Positions 27,016 through 38,800 of a DNA stretch of 64,000 bases are shown here, piece by piece. The stretch's first letter is position 1. Each line of letters starts with the position of its first letter. This DNA comes from Christensenella sp034926635 (GTDB lineage Bacteria; Bacillota; Clostridia; Christensenellales; Christensenellaceae): the NCBI GenBank assembly GCA_034926635.1, contig JAYFQX010000003.1, forward strand, positions 118,796-182,795. Reading direction: 5' to 3'. A program made the translations under genes and the position numbers. Below the pieces are notes generated by a model. The model did not search any database. It was not told the DNA's origin and saw only the letters and a program-made list of their open reading frames with translations.

Positions 27016-27585
27016 CTATTTTGCCATTTCTATGATTTTAATCATACCAATGTTCCCGGCACAAAGGCATGCGTTGCAGCCTTCAATTCCACTGAAATGA
27101 CAAAGCTGTACGTCATTCACAAATCGAGAGATCTCATCGCCGGATATAACGCTAAAAGCGCCGAACCCCTCGGTGATTCCTTCCCCCGTATATTTTACAT
27201 AGCTTTCTTTCGCCGTCCAGACTTCAAAAAATCTCTCCTTATGGCGCGCGACGAACGCCGCCTCCTCGCGATGAAAAAAACGCCCAGCAATCATTTCTTC
27301 CCTGCATGGACGGACACGCTCGATGTCAAATCCAACCGGCTGCCGCGCAAAAGCGCATGCCCAAATATTTTTTGTATGGGATATAGAAAAAAACGCACCG
27401 CAATCCTCTTCGAACCCGGGCTTTCCGCGCCCGTCGCGGATAATCTGCGCGGTATCCAGTGGGATCCCTGTTTTTTCCGAAAATATTTCAATACTCTTTT
27501 TCAACAAATCACAAGAGCTCTTTTTTTCCTGATTCTTATACAAAAATACCAGAATCCGGTTTTTAGGGTTTCCATCAATCCCCAT
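27016..27585 (-). CDS. 4'-phosphopantetheinyl transferase (Sfp type)
   Basis: Transfers the phosphopantetheine arm of CoA to carrier-domain serines; here the likely clients are the two NRPS T domains and the ACP encoded just upstream. The 189-aa chain shows GRGKPGF, the family SISHT, the metal-binding VGFDIERVRP and FFEVWTAKESYVKYTGEG. The ATG overlaps the ACP stop by 11 bases. It closes the NRPS operon. Short for Sfp (about 220-230 aa) but all catalytic motifs are present. Confidence 0.93.
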   Translation of the reverse strand: MGIDGNPKNRILVFLYKNQEKKSSCDLLKKSIEIFSEKTGIPLDTAQIIRDGRGKPGFEEDCGAFFSISHTKNIWACAFARQPVGFDIERVRPCREEMIAGRFFHREEAAFVARHKERFFEVWTAKESYVKYTGEGITEGFGAFSVISGDEISRFVNDVQLCHFSGIEGCNACLCAGNIGMIKIIEMAK

Positions 27586-27802
27586 AACCGAACTCTTTCA
27601 TATAAGATAAAACATCTTTAACCTGCCGCAGTTTCCAAACATCCCTCGTTGGGATCGTCACGTCAAACTGCTGTTCAAAGGCACAGACAATATTCATGAT
27701 GTCAAAAGAATTCAACTCCAGATCTTTGATAAAATCAGTCTCTGGCGTAATATTCTGTTTGCCCGTCACCTTATAAACAATTTCCTGTACAATTTCAAGC
27801 AT
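27575..27802 (-). CDS. Acyl carrier protein of the NRPS operon
   Basis: A 75-aa freestanding carrier protein. The attachment serine lies in DLELNSFDIMNIV (consensus DSL), followed by helix III ending VKDVLSYMKEFGY. I start at ATG 27802, nine bases after GGGAGG; a TTG-initiated longer frame (27835) would overlap the ligase stop but lacks a ribosome site. Between an acyl-activating ligase and a PPTase, it most likely carries the fatty acyl group handed to the first condensation domain of the NRPS. Confidence 0.88.
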   Translation of the reverse strand: MLEIVQEIVYKVTGKQNITPETDFIKDLELNSFDIMNIVCAFEQQFDVTIPTRDVWKLRQVKDVLSYMKEFGYGD

Positions 27803-27831
27803 TCCGCTCTGCCTCCCGACAGTTTTCTCAA

Positions 27832-29430
27832 TCAACTTCTCTTTTCTTTCCCAAGCGCCGTGCGCCCGGCTTCTTCTTCCCGGATATTGACAATCTGGAT
27901 CTGTTTATAAAATGGCAACTTTTTATTCAGCGTGTCGATATAGCTTTGCAGTTCAGCCAGTGCTTCATACGGCGCAAGATCGGCAGATTGCTGCGGATCT
28001 AAAAATACGGAAGCCGCTATTTTGACATCATCGGTCTCGATCCCTGTTTCCGCTCCATATACCACGGCGCTTTTAATCAATGGGATTGCTTTCAGATATC
28101 CTTCTATTTCCTCCGGAAGCACTTTCTTTCCATTTTTCATAACAATTACATTCTTAAGCCGACCACTAATAGATAAATAACCTTGCTTGTCGATCATGCC
28201 GATGTCCCCGGAATGAAACCATCCGTCCGAAACAGCCTCTTTTGTCAATTCTTCCTGTTTATAGTATCCTGCCATCAGGCTATTGCTGCTGATCAAAACC
28301 TCACCATCGCCGGAAATCCGCACCTTGCAACCCGGAAGCAACATGCCGACAGAATCGAACTTGTCATCCATATTTCGGTTGACGCTGACAAGCGGCGAAC
28401 ACTCCGTAATACCATATCCCTGCAGCACTTGAATCCCAAATTGCATTAAAACCTGTGCCACATGGGGAAGCAGCGGCGCTCCGCCGCAAATAATCAATTC
28501 CAGGCTTCCGCATACCTCCTGCTTTAATTCCAGCGCTTCCGGTGTGGGTTTCACGCGCTTCTTACTTCTAAAAAAAGTCTTTTTGGGATGTTCTTCCAAA
28601 ACGCCCGGCCGTGACTTTGCCGCCTGTAGCAACATCCTGGTTAACTGTTCCGCAATGAGCGGTACCGCCATCATAGTACCGGCATCAAACATCCTGAAAT
28701 CCCGAAACATTGTCTTCAGATCCCCGTTAATACCAATACCGGCTCCCGCAATCAGGTTAGCGATAATACCACAGGTAAGCCCATATACATGATAAAAAGG
28801 CAGTGCAGTATACACCTTCTTTGTTCCCTGCACCATCGCGATGGAATCTGCCGCATTGCGCACAATTCCTTGCGCCCCCAAAATAACCGCTTTGGGCTCA
28901 GCCGTCGTCCCTGAAGTATAAACAATGATTTTCCCGCCCGGAGAAACTTCTTTATATTCTCCGTATTCCGCCTCCGCGCAAAACTGGCGAAAAGAATCAC
29001 ACCCAAGACCAACCTGCGGAATACTCCCCGTATTTTCTCCTGCGTCTACGATCGGCTTCATGTCCGCCGATATAAATACAAACTCCGTGTCAGCAAACGC
29101 CAACATACTTTCCACTGTATCGTTCGGCTGCTCTATATCAATCAGAACGGGTATATTCCCCGATATTTCTGAAGCAAAAAATGCGACCAGCCATTCATAA
29201 CTATTATTTCCTACAACCGCTATATGCTTTTTTGTCAGACCTCTTTTTTGTAATGCCGCGGCTGCCAACAAAACATCTTCATACAGCTCTGCATAAGAAT
29301 ACACGCTACTGCCTGCGTCCAGTGCATAACTGGTAATTGCCGGCTTGTCACCATACTTTTGCGACAGACTTCGGAGCATCTGTCCAAAGGTATCATAATA
29401 TGCCGTCTTATAGAAGGGATATTTTTTCAT
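27832..29430 (-). CDS. AMP-dependent fatty-acyl ligase (acyl-CoA/acyl-ACP synthetase)
   Basis: A 532-aa adenylate-forming enzyme that activates a carboxylic acid as acyl-AMP and loads it on CoA or, here probably, the ACP encoded next. Motifs: IVYTSGTTAEPKAV (P-loop; both usual glycines after TT and PK are alanine), LPFYHVYGLT, GYGITECSP, WFHSGDIGMID, GRLKNVIVMKNGKKVLPEEIE and a C-terminal lysine in RTALGKEKRS. It overlaps the HD-GYP gene by four bases. The alanine replacements in the P-loop are odd but conservative. Confidence 0.9.
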   Translation of the reverse strand: MKKYPFYKTAYYDTFGQMLRSLSQKYGDKPAITSYALDAGSSVYSYAELYEDVLLAAAALQKRGLTKKHIAVVGNNSYEWLVAFFASEISGNIPVLIDIEQPNDTVESMLAFADTEFVFISADMKPIVDAGENTGSIPQVGLGCDSFRQFCAEAEYGEYKEVSPGGKIIVYTSGTTAEPKAVILGAQGIVRNAADSIAMVQGTKKVYTALPFYHVYGLTCGIIANLIAGAGIGINGDLKTMFRDFRMFDAGTMMAVPLIAEQLTRMLLQAAKSRPGVLEEHPKKTFFRSKKRVKPTPEALELKQEVCGSLELIICGGAPLLPHVAQVLMQFGIQVLQGYGITECSPLVSVNRNMDDKFDSVGMLLPGCKVRISGDGEVLISSNSLMAGYYKQEELTKEAVSDGWFHSGDIGMIDKQGYLSISGRLKNVIVMKNGKKVLPEEIEGYLKAIPLIKSAVVYGAETGIETDDVKIAASVFLDPQQSADLAPYEALAELQSYIDTLNKKLPFYKQIQIVNIREEEAGRTALGKEKRS

Positions 29431-30947
29431 AGTAACGTCCCTCCTGCAAATAAATTCGTTTCTTTTTCAATTTCTTCCATTTCTCTTTGTATCACGTCGT
29501 AATCCGAGAGCATCTCCAAGAAAACATCTGCAATCCTGGCATCAAACTGCGTCCCTCGCCCTTCCCGGATTTGCTCCAGCGCCTCGTCCAGTACAAGATT
29601 TTTGCGATAACGCCGGTGAGACGTCATGGCGTCAAATGCATCCGCAATACTGATAATCCGCGCTTCCTCGGGTATTTCTTCCCCTTTTAGCCCATTCGGG
29701 TATCCCGTACCGTCAATCCGTTCATGGTGCGCTGCAACCGCAGGCAAAATATCATGAAAAAACTGAATCCCGGATAAAATCTTAATTCCATATTCCGCAT
29801 GATGCTTGATAATTGTATATTCTTCAGGCGTCAACCGTCCTTCTTTGAGCAAAATCCCATCGGAAACAGCGACCTTCCCCACATCGTGAAACAGCCCTGC
29901 CACCCGTATTTTCTCGCAATAGTCTTTATCTTTTCCCAGCGCCTTTGCAATCTTTACAGAAAAGAACGAAACCCTGTCCGAATGTCCGCGCGTATAGACG
30001 TCGCGCGCGTCTACCATTGTCCGCAACGCAGTAATCATCTGCATATAATTATCATTCAACATATCATATGCTTTTGCCAGTTCTTCATTTTTATCGTTGA
30101 CCTGACGATGCAACAGCGCATTACGCACCGCAGAAGATACCTGCTTTGCATAGAGATCAAATAGTGGTAGCACGTCCTTTTCATGATGTGTGTTGCTGTC
30201 AAACGCCATGGAAAGCACACCAACTTTTACCTGAGATTCATTCACAAGCGATGCAATGATGCGACCATTCTTTATGATACAGCGGTGATTCTTCGTCACT
30301 TCCGCCATATCTTGTTTTGCACTTTCCACCCCGTTTTCATAATCGCCAATCCCAAAGAAAAGTTCTTCCCCACCGGGCAGACCTTGCCCCGGAAGATAGA
30401 TAAATCCATCACCGCTTTTCAGGCAATCCGAAGCGCCTGTCATCGCAGCCCGCAGCATATCCTCAAGCGGTTGTAGCCTATAAACACCGGGATTATGCTC
30501 CACAATTTGCGTCAGACCATCACGATATCCACGGATCGTCCTCATTTGTCTGATGGACTTTGCGCACGATTCCACAAGCAGTTCCAATTGGTCAAATCGG
30601 TCGCTTTTTTCATAATAACCCTGGATCTCCAATTCCCGAATCGTCTGAATTGGCGGTGCCATGCTTTTGTGTCCGGTCAATAAAATAATATAAAGGTCGG
30701 TGTTGAATTCACGAATTCTCGCAACTACTTTATCGCCGCAGATCGGGCTCATCAAAAAGTCGAGCAATAGAATATCATAATTTCCTTCCCGCACCTTTTC
30801 CACTGCGCGTTGAGGGTCGTTTTCAATATCGATCCGGTACCCCGCCGATTGAAAATACGCCTGCAATGTTAACGTCATGATTTTATCGTCATCGACTGCC
30901 AGTATGGATAAATCTGCCTGCGTAGCCGATGCTCTATTCTTCCTCAT
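29427..30947 (-). CDS. HD-GYP response regulator (cyclic-di-GMP phosphodiesterase type)
   Basis: A 506-aa regulator with no DNA-binding domain. Receiver domain 14-130: acidic pair in ILAVDDDKI and phospho-acceptor Asp63 in LLLDFLMSP. A GAF-like middle (about 150-280) follows, then the HD-GYP domain (310-480) with VAGLFHDVGKVAVSDGIL (HD at 354-355), AAHHERIDGTGYPNGL and ISIADAFDAMT. HD-GYP enzymes hydrolyse cyclic-di-GMP. It overlaps the kinase gene upstream by 14 bases and is therefore its cognate partner. Its presence inside an NRPS operon is unusual. Confidence 0.93.
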   Translation of the reverse strand: MRKNRASATQADLSILAVDDDKIMTLTLQAYFQSAGYRIDIENDPQRAVEKVREGNYDILLLDFLMSPICGDKVVARIREFNTDLYIILLTGHKSMAPPIQTIRELEIQGYYEKSDRFDQLELLVESCAKSIRQMRTIRGYRDGLTQIVEHNPGVYRLQPLEDMLRAAMTGASDCLKSGDGFIYLPGQGLPGGEELFFGIGDYENGVESAKQDMAEVTKNHRCIIKNGRIIASLVNESQVKVGVLSMAFDSNTHHEKDVLPLFDLYAKQVSSAVRNALLHRQVNDKNEELAKAYDMLNDNYMQMITALRTMVDARDVYTRGHSDRVSFFSVKIAKALGKDKDYCEKIRVAGLFHDVGKVAVSDGILLKEGRLTPEEYTIIKHHAEYGIKILSGIQFFHDILPAVAAHHERIDGTGYPNGLKGEEIPEEARIISIADAFDAMTSHRRYRKNLVLDEALEQIREGRGTQFDARIADVFLEMLSDYDVIQREMEEIEKETNLFAGGTLL

Positions 30948-32811
30948 TGGCTTCGTCCCCCTTCAGATTGTAAAATTTGACATAATCCATAGAAATTGAG
31001 ATCCCAAAAATCGTTCCACCCTCCGGATTATCTTTCATCCAGATATCTCCGCCAAACTTGGCTTTTATCACGGAATTGGAGATAAAAATCCCGAGCCCTG
31101 TTCCATTGGCACCTTTGCTTGTGATCATCTGTTTAAATAGCTTTGCCCGAATTTCCGGCGCTACACCAGGGCCGTTATCTTGTACCATTAATATCAACCG
31201 ATCCGCATCACGTGTAACCCTCAGACGAATCTTACCACCCTGTGGCTGCATCGCGTCAATTGCGTTGGAAACCAGGTTGTTAACCACCTGAACCATGTTG
31301 TTGATATCCCCCTGGATTGCAATCTCGCCTTTTAACTCATTTTCCACCTCAAGCATACAATTGCCCTGCAGCAACTCGTGACGTAGCAGCAGCGATACAT
31401 GCTTCACCATATCAGAAACGGTGAATTCCCCATCGTCGGTGCTGTTCATATTCGCCGCTTGTCCCTTTACTGCAGTAATAATATCGGACATATACGTACA
31501 AGCCTCGCCGATCCGTTCTGTCCAGCTTGTCATTTCTCCATATATTTCGCGAAAATCATCTTCCGTTACCTCCGGATCCCCTACGCTGCTGACACATTCG
31601 TCTATTAGGCCGCGGATTGCGGACGAGCTTCCGGAAACACTCATAATCGGGGTCTTCAGATTGTGCGCAATGCCGCCGATCATATGCCCGAGGGACGCAA
31701 GCCTTTCCTGTTCCATCATTCTTGCCTGGCTTGCCTGCAACTTTTCCATGCTTTCTTTTACTTTTGTAACATCTTTAAAAATCGCCGCAAAACCAACCGT
31801 TTTTGCTTCGATCCGCAAGGGTGTAATTTCGACCATGTAATAACGCTGCCGCCACGCCCCATTTTCCCTCACCGAAATCACCTGCTCATAAGAGGCATTG
31901 GCGCCGGTATTCTTACAGGTATCAATGACAACGAGCAGATTTTTGATGACCGCCTTATTTTCGACGGATTCCTCTTTCACACAGTCCTGCAGATATACAT
32001 TTTCGCGGATTCCATAATTTTTTCCGATAATATCAAAAAAAGGCTGATTAAAGCTTATCACTAAGTTGTTGTCGCTGATTACCAAATAACAATCCGAGAT
32101 CCAGTCGAGGACCTTCTGCATAGCGATTGGTTTTAAGTCCAGCATATGAAAATAAAAAATCGCAATGCCGTGGAATAGTATGGTAGCCGTATACGAAAGC
32201 GGTGTTGCCGCTACCGACATATCCACAAACTGAAACGTTGCAAGTAGGCTGACCACAATAGGCACAATGTCGCCCAATGTAAAAAATAACGCTTGGTAAA
32301 AATGCAGTCGATTCCGGCTTTTGATTGCAAAGGTAAGCACCAGAATAATGGATACCAGGATGCAGGCATAGGAGTAAATGGCGTTAACGATCATACACGG
32401 TCCAAAGACGACTTCCCCACGATAAATAGAAAATACTTCGTAATATAAATGGTGCAGCGGGTTTGTCCATACCAGCACATCCATGATGGCGGGAATTACA
32501 AAAACAAGCAAACTCTTGCGCGGCAGCTTGTTGATCCCTTTAATAAAGACAATACTGATCAGCAAAACAAGCGGTGATGCAAAGCTGCCTATATACATTA
32601 GTGCGTCTAGCACATATGCCGTCTCCGTATCTCCAACTGGCACAAATCGCAGCCCCGCAACCAGTCCAAGCCAGATAAACATGATCGTAACGGTGGAAAA
32701 ATACAGCTTATGAATCAATTGCTTTTTTTTCACACGCAGCCCAATTATGGCAAAAATAGCGGTAATGACGATCGCTACCATTACAACGCTAAAAGTGGAA
32801 TTGGAAATCAT
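30934..32811 (-). CDS. 7TM-PAS sensor histidine kinase
   Basis: A 625-aa membrane kinase. The first 225 residues hold about seven hydrophobic helices of the histidine-kinase 7TM type, including the family-like DVLVWTNPLHHLYY. A PAS domain spans about 235-350 (SDCYLVISDNNLVISFNQPF). The transmitter has phospho-acceptor His383 in GGIAHNLKTPIMS, N-box VVNNLVSNAIDAM, VQDNGPGVAPE and GTGLGIFIS. ATG overlaps the NRPS stop by four bases. The 7TM module suggests a small hydrophobic or peptide-like ligand; the NRPS product is the obvious candidate, by inference. Confidence 0.92.
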   Translation of the reverse strand: MISNSTFSVVMVAIVITAIFAIIGLRVKKKQLIHKLYFSTVTIMFIWLGLVAGLRFVPVGDTETAYVLDALMYIGSFASPLVLLISIVFIKGINKLPRKSLLVFVIPAIMDVLVWTNPLHHLYYEVFSIYRGEVVFGPCMIVNAIYSYACILVSIILVLTFAIKSRNRLHFYQALFFTLGDIVPIVVSLLATFQFVDMSVAATPLSYTATILFHGIAIFYFHMLDLKPIAMQKVLDWISDCYLVISDNNLVISFNQPFFDIIGKNYGIRENVYLQDCVKEESVENKAVIKNLLVVIDTCKNTGANASYEQVISVRENGAWRQRYYMVEITPLRIEAKTVGFAAIFKDVTKVKESMEKLQASQARMMEQERLASLGHMIGGIAHNLKTPIMSVSGSSSAIRGLIDECVSSVGDPEVTEDDFREIYGEMTSWTERIGEACTYMSDIITAVKGQAANMNSTDDGEFTVSDMVKHVSLLLRHELLQGNCMLEVENELKGEIAIQGDINNMVQVVNNLVSNAIDAMQPQGGKIRLRVTRDADRLILMVQDNGPGVAPEIRAKLFKQMITSKGANGTGLGIFISNSVIKAKFGGDIWMKDNPEGGTIFGISISMDYVKFYNLKGDEANEEE

Positions 32812-35800
32812 ATTTCCTCCTCCCCGGCAAACTCCCTAAGCAGTACGCCCGCGTTTGCCCCGGGCCATATAAAGCCTTTTGATTGCAGTATTGCAACCGT
32901 ATACGATAAGCCCGGCTCAATTACCTGACGGCTTTTTTCAAACCTGTTCCAAACTTCAATCACAGGATAAAACCGCTCCGGATGTCCCGACGTTATTTTT
33001 TCCAGTAAAGCACGCTCAAAAACAGTTGCTTGTACTTCACGAAGAGGATACCCTAAATCTTCCATCATTTTTTGCAGCGCAACAGTATTAGGATTGGAAA
33101 CATGAAAAACATTTCCTTCCGCTTCAGCAAGCAATAAAATTGCGCGCGCACATAAATCTACCGGAGTTAAGTCCACCGGCATTGCCGCATATTCCTCCGG
33201 AACTATTCCAATGCCGCATAAACCTCTTATGATCCCATAAAAAGCATTTGCTTCGGGTTTTTGCTGAAAAACGCCGTCTGATTGGCGTCCCACCAGCCTG
33301 CCAACCCTAAATATTTTCGCATGCAGTCCCTGCGCCATAGCCTCACGTACAGCCCGTTCCGCCAAAAACTTTGTTTTTACATAAACGTTATCTTTCCAAT
33401 TCTGCCCAATATCAAAATCTTTTTCCGTGAAAATAACTTTCCGCTGCGGATCTGCTTCTAAATATTCTGCGCCTACGCTAAGTGTAGAAACATACAATAA
33501 ACGTGCACCCGCCTGCATAGCAAGCGCAGTGATCTGCCGCGTTCCTTCACAGTTAATGCACATGGCTTCCTCTTCCGGAGCGTGGTGACGTACATCTGCC
33601 GCCGTATGGACAATTTGTCCCACTCCCCGGGCAAGGGCTTCTCTTTGCTCTTCTTCCATTCCAAGACCGGGCTTAGAAATATCTCCCGCTACTGCGCGGA
33701 TGCTTTCCGTATGATCGGATACCCATGCAGAACCAAAATAATATCCCAGTGTTGCATCCAGCCTGCTTTGGCTTCCACCCCGTACAATACATACGCAACA
33801 ATGCCCTTTATCCACCAGTTCTTTGACCAAATGTGCGCCTAAAAATCCCGTCGCGCCGGTAATAAGAACTTTTTCTTTATGCGGCGTTTCCGTATTTGAG
33901 ATCATTTCTGGCAATTTTACCGTTTCCGGCAATATTCGTGTCTCTGCGTTGCCTGACGCAGCCGCTTTCATCCCCCCGCTGTCCTGCGGCGAATCTCCGA
34001 GCATCTTTGCATGCTCCGCAATCGTCGGATGATCATAAAAATCAGAAAGCGGCATTTTCCATCCGTTTTTAAAATACTGTCCCAAGACGTGCAGCGCCGC
34101 CAGCGATGTTCCTCCTTGGTCAAAAAACGACGTTTCCGGGTCAAGACCCGTCCTCTCCAGTGCGTTTTCCCAAATTGCGGTAATCCTTCCCACGATGGTC
34201 TGCGGCTCGTCCTTTGCCGGCTCGGTCTTTGGTTTTCTGCTCACGCCATATTTTTCCAGCGCCCGCAAATCCGTTTTTCCGGTTGGCGTTTGCGGAAGCT
34301 CCGAAAGCCGAATCATCGTAGATGGGATCATATATTTCGGCAAATGTTGTTCCAAATGTATTTTCAGAGAAGATACATCAATTTCTTTCTCCGGCTCGGC
34401 AACCAAAAAAGCGCGAAGTTCGGCAGAACCGTCTTCTTTTTTTACCGCAATCACCGCCGCTTCCTTCACCTGTTCAAAGCGCAGAATTTCGCCTGTGATC
34501 TCGCTGAGCTCAATCCGCTGTCCGTTTAACTTCACCTGCATATCATGCCTACCGACATAATCGATATGCAGATCCGGCAACAGTCGTACCAAATCACCGC
34601 TGCGATACATTTTCTGTCCGGAGAAAAACGGATCGGGCACAAATGCCTCCGCCGTTAAATCCGGTCTGCCGATATACCCGCGTGCAAGGCATTCTCCCGC
34701 AATATAAAGTTCGCCCACTGCCGTCGGCAACACCGGTTTTTGGTTTTCATCCAATACATAAAGCCTGCAGTTTGGATTTGCTTTACCGATCACTGACTTT
34801 TTCCGCGACGTAATATCAGCGGATGTCACATATACCGCCGCTTCCGACGGTCCATAAAGGTTATAGATCGTAGCGTTGCTCGTTTCACGGAAAAGCTCCG
34901 TAAGTTGATCTGAAACCACTTCCCCGCCCGCCATCACAAGCTCAAAATGATCCATTGCTTTGCAAAACTCTTCATTTGACAAACACATCTGCCATCTGGA
35001 CGGCGTCATAAAGGTGGAGCGTACATCTCTCTCTAAGATCAGCTTCGCCAATTTCCATGGCAGCATCATCTCTTCTTCATCCGCCATCACAACCGCCTTG
35101 CCAAGCGCCAGCGGCAACAGGGATTCAATTAAAAACGTATCGAACATCATACTGGAAACACACATGGCGTTACCGCCCGTTCCCTCGTATTTTGTCCGTA
35201 CATCCGCCAAAAGGTTCGCAATCGCGCGGTGCTGCAAAACCGATCCTTTGGGCTGTCCTGTCGACCCCGAAGTAAAGATGATATGAATATCATCCTCACT
35301 GCTTCTGCCGGCAAGCGGTGTCCATTCTCTGTTCTCCAGACTCATTATAACCGTAGGGCATGGCAGCCCCTGCGGAATTTTTGCCGCAGTACTGCTGTCA
35401 CAAAAAACAAAAACAGCCTTTGATATTTCAAGCATATAGCGCATCCTGCTTTCCGGCAGTGACGGCAGCATGGGGATATACGCGCATCCCGCCTTCAAAA
35501 TACCCAGGATCGCCGCGAGCGTTTCTTCATCGCGCCTACATGAAAGACCGATAAAATCTCCTTTTTGGGCACCGGCTGCCTTAAGCTGCGCCGCATAATC
35601 TTCTGCGTGCCGCACAAGACTGCGATAAGTCAGCATACGCGCATTGGTATAAACCGCCGGCGACTCTGGCATGATCTCCGCAATTTGGTCAATGATCTTA
35701 TCAAGGCACAAATCAACATATGGTGTGCGCATATATTTGGGCGTTTCCAGCAGCCTGATTCTGTCTTCCCCGGAAATCGCGCCAATTTCTGAAAGCGTTT

Positions 35801-38800
35801 TGCATTTTCCGCCGGTAATTTCTGTTAATGCCTGCGCAAAACAGCGGGCATACAAAGCAATGGTATTTTCCTCAAACAACGCGTTTGCGTATTCCCATAC
35901 CATAGAGATCCCGCCGTCTTTTTCCACCGCCTCAAGGCTCAAGTCAAATTTCGCCGTACCCGTACCGATCGGTCGATATAAAAGCTGTTCCCCGTTCAAG
36001 CAAAATTCCTCTTCTGTGATCGGGCGATAGGAAAACAACGCATTATACAGAGCGTTTTGCCCGGTAGAGCGCGCGGCGCCGGCGATTGATATAATCTTTT
36101 CCACACTGACTTCCTGGCTGTCCAGCATGCCAAGAACACTGCTTTTTACATCTGCAAAATATTCTTCTATCCCGGCGTCTTTCTTGGGCGAAAGCCTCAG
36201 CGGAAGCGTATTGATAAACGCCCCGAACATCTCCCACAGCTCGCTGCGCGCCCTCCCCGAAACAGGCGTACCAAAGGTAACATCGTCCGTGACTGCCAGC
36301 TTTGACAAAAGAATGGCATACGTGCCTGCAAGCAGCATATAAATCGACAGCCCTTGTTTTGCACAATAGGCGCGGCACTGCTCGCTCAAATTTTTTCCTA
36401 AGCTACACTCCTGCTTTGCACCAGTATAATCAAAAGTTTTTTTACGCGAATAATCTGTTGGCAGAGACAGCGGCGACACCCCGCGCGAAAACTTTTCCTT
36501 CCAATAAGAAAGCTGTTCCCCGTTATCTTCCCGATTCGCCAGCCAATAAGCGTAATCTTTATAAAAAAGCCTGTTTTCCGGCGTTTTATTTCCGCAATAA
36601 AGCGCATCCAGCCGTTTCATCAAAATCCGGCTGCTCAATCCATCGCTGATGATATGGTGTGTGTCGATCAATAAAACCCAATTTTCACTATCATGCCACA
36701 ACGCCGCACGAAAAAGCGGGGCGTTTTCCACATCAAACGGTCTTACAAAGACGTGTGCAGCATCTTCAAAGCAATCTGCCTGCAGCACCGGCACATCAAA
36801 ATCCACCTGTTGCCGCACGATCTGACGCGCACCCTTTTCATCCAGCACAAAAGAAGTCCGGAGAAGTTCCTCCTCTCGGACAAGCCCGCGCAGTGCCTCG
36901 GAAAGCTTAGGAATATCAATGTCATTTCCAAGCACAAAGGCACCCGGCATGTTGTATGCTACGCCCTCTTTATTCCATAATGCCTGTACCAAAAGGTTCT
37001 GCTGTACAGGTGAAAGCGGATACGACGGCAACAACGGTGCAGCGGAAATACTTCCCTGCTGCGTCGCAGGCGCAACGCCGCTGCCCGGCATACCTTCATC
37101 CAAGTTTCGAACCGTGCGCAGCATATATAAGTCTGCAACCTTTATTTCCACGCCGGTATTTTCGCATATCCTACAAACGGTTTCCACTGCGCTCAGCGAA
37201 TCGCCGCCGCACAAAAAATAATCGCTGTCAATATCAATTTCATTGCCGGGAAGCATCTCCCGGTAAATACCAAGCAGTATCTCTTGACGACGATTCTGTG
37301 CAGGCGTCCCGCTGCACTGCACTTCGGGCTTTGGAAGTGCGGCAACATTGATCTTTCCGTTTGCCGAAACCGGCATTTGTTCCATATAAATAAGCCGCGC
37401 AGGAAGCATGTACCCCGGTAAATACATCGCCATAAACTTCAGTAGTTCTACAGAAGGCAGCGATGCGTTTGCCGTGTAATATGCTGCAAGAAACCGGGAT
37501 GAACCGTTTTCTATCAGTTTGACAGCCGCCTGCCCAACCTTAGGATGCCGCATCAGGCATTGCGCAATTTCCTGCAATTCAATCCGCAGCCCACGCAGCT
37601 TCACCTGGTCGTCTTCCCTTCCGCCGATCATAATTTCCCCGTCTGGCGTCCAGCATGCGATATCTCCCGTTCTGTAAATCCTTTCTCCCTGCTCAAAGGG
37701 ACTTTCCACAAAACTTTGTTCCGTCAATTCCGTCTGTCCGCGGTATCCGCGTCCAACACATTTTCCCCCAATATACAGATCCCCGTACACCCCTATAGGA
37801 AGCGGCTGCATTTTTGCATCCAGCACATACATCCGGCAGTTATCCATGGGTTTCCCCGCCGTAATATGCGCCGCGTCGTTGATCTGTTTCATACTGACGC
37901 CCACGGTTGTTTCCGATGGTCCGTATTGATTATACAGCTTTGCCTTGGAATGCTGCGCCAAAAGCTCTACCAGCTCTCCGGAAATATGCTCGCCACCGCA
38001 AATGATGCTCTCTACCCGGGAAAGCGCACACGCAAAACGTTCGTGATTTAGGTATGTCCGAAGCCGCGAAGGCGTAATCGCAAAAAAACCAATTCCATAA
38101 TCGCGGATCAAGGACGCAATCGCATCCGGGTCTTCCTGGACGTCCTCTTCTGCCAGTACAACCGTACATCCGTTCAAAAGCGATACGATGCTTTCCAAAA
38201 CAAACACGTCAAACCCTGTGTTACTGAGCGAGAGCACGCCGCCTCTGCCGTAATACGGCTCCATTGCCGCAGCAAAATTAAGCAAGTTCCCCTGCTGTAT
38301 TTCGACGCCTTTGGGTTCACCCGTACTGCCCGAGGTATATACTACATAAGCAAGGTCATCTTCCTGTGCCTGATATGGCGCAAACCCGCAGTTATCCTCA
38401 TATATGATTGCTTCCGGGCGCAATATGGGAATGCCGTCCGCCCACTCTGCCTGTCCGGTCGTTACCAAGACCTGTGCACCGCTCTTGCTTAAAACAGTGC
38501 GTTTCCGTTCCTCCGGGAGGCTGTCCGGCAAAATCACCCACGCGCACCCCGCAAACACCGCCCCCAGCATAGCCTGCAGCATTGGAATCCCCTTACGCAG
38601 CGATATCGCCACAAGCGAACCCTCCGGGCACACCTTACGGATTGCCTTTGCATAACATTTGGAAGTATTCCATAACTGATCGTAACGAAGACGCGTCCCC
38701 CCACTGATCAGCGCAACGCGCGAAGGGTTCCCCCTTACGGTTTTCTCTAAAACTTCCGCAATATCCCGGTGCTTAAAAAAACGGTCCGTATGGTTAAACC

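Noticed and set aside
27803..27835. TTG-initiated longer acyl carrier protein overlapping the ligase stop
   Set aside because: No ribosome site precedes the TTG, while ATG 27802 has GGGAGG at ideal distance.
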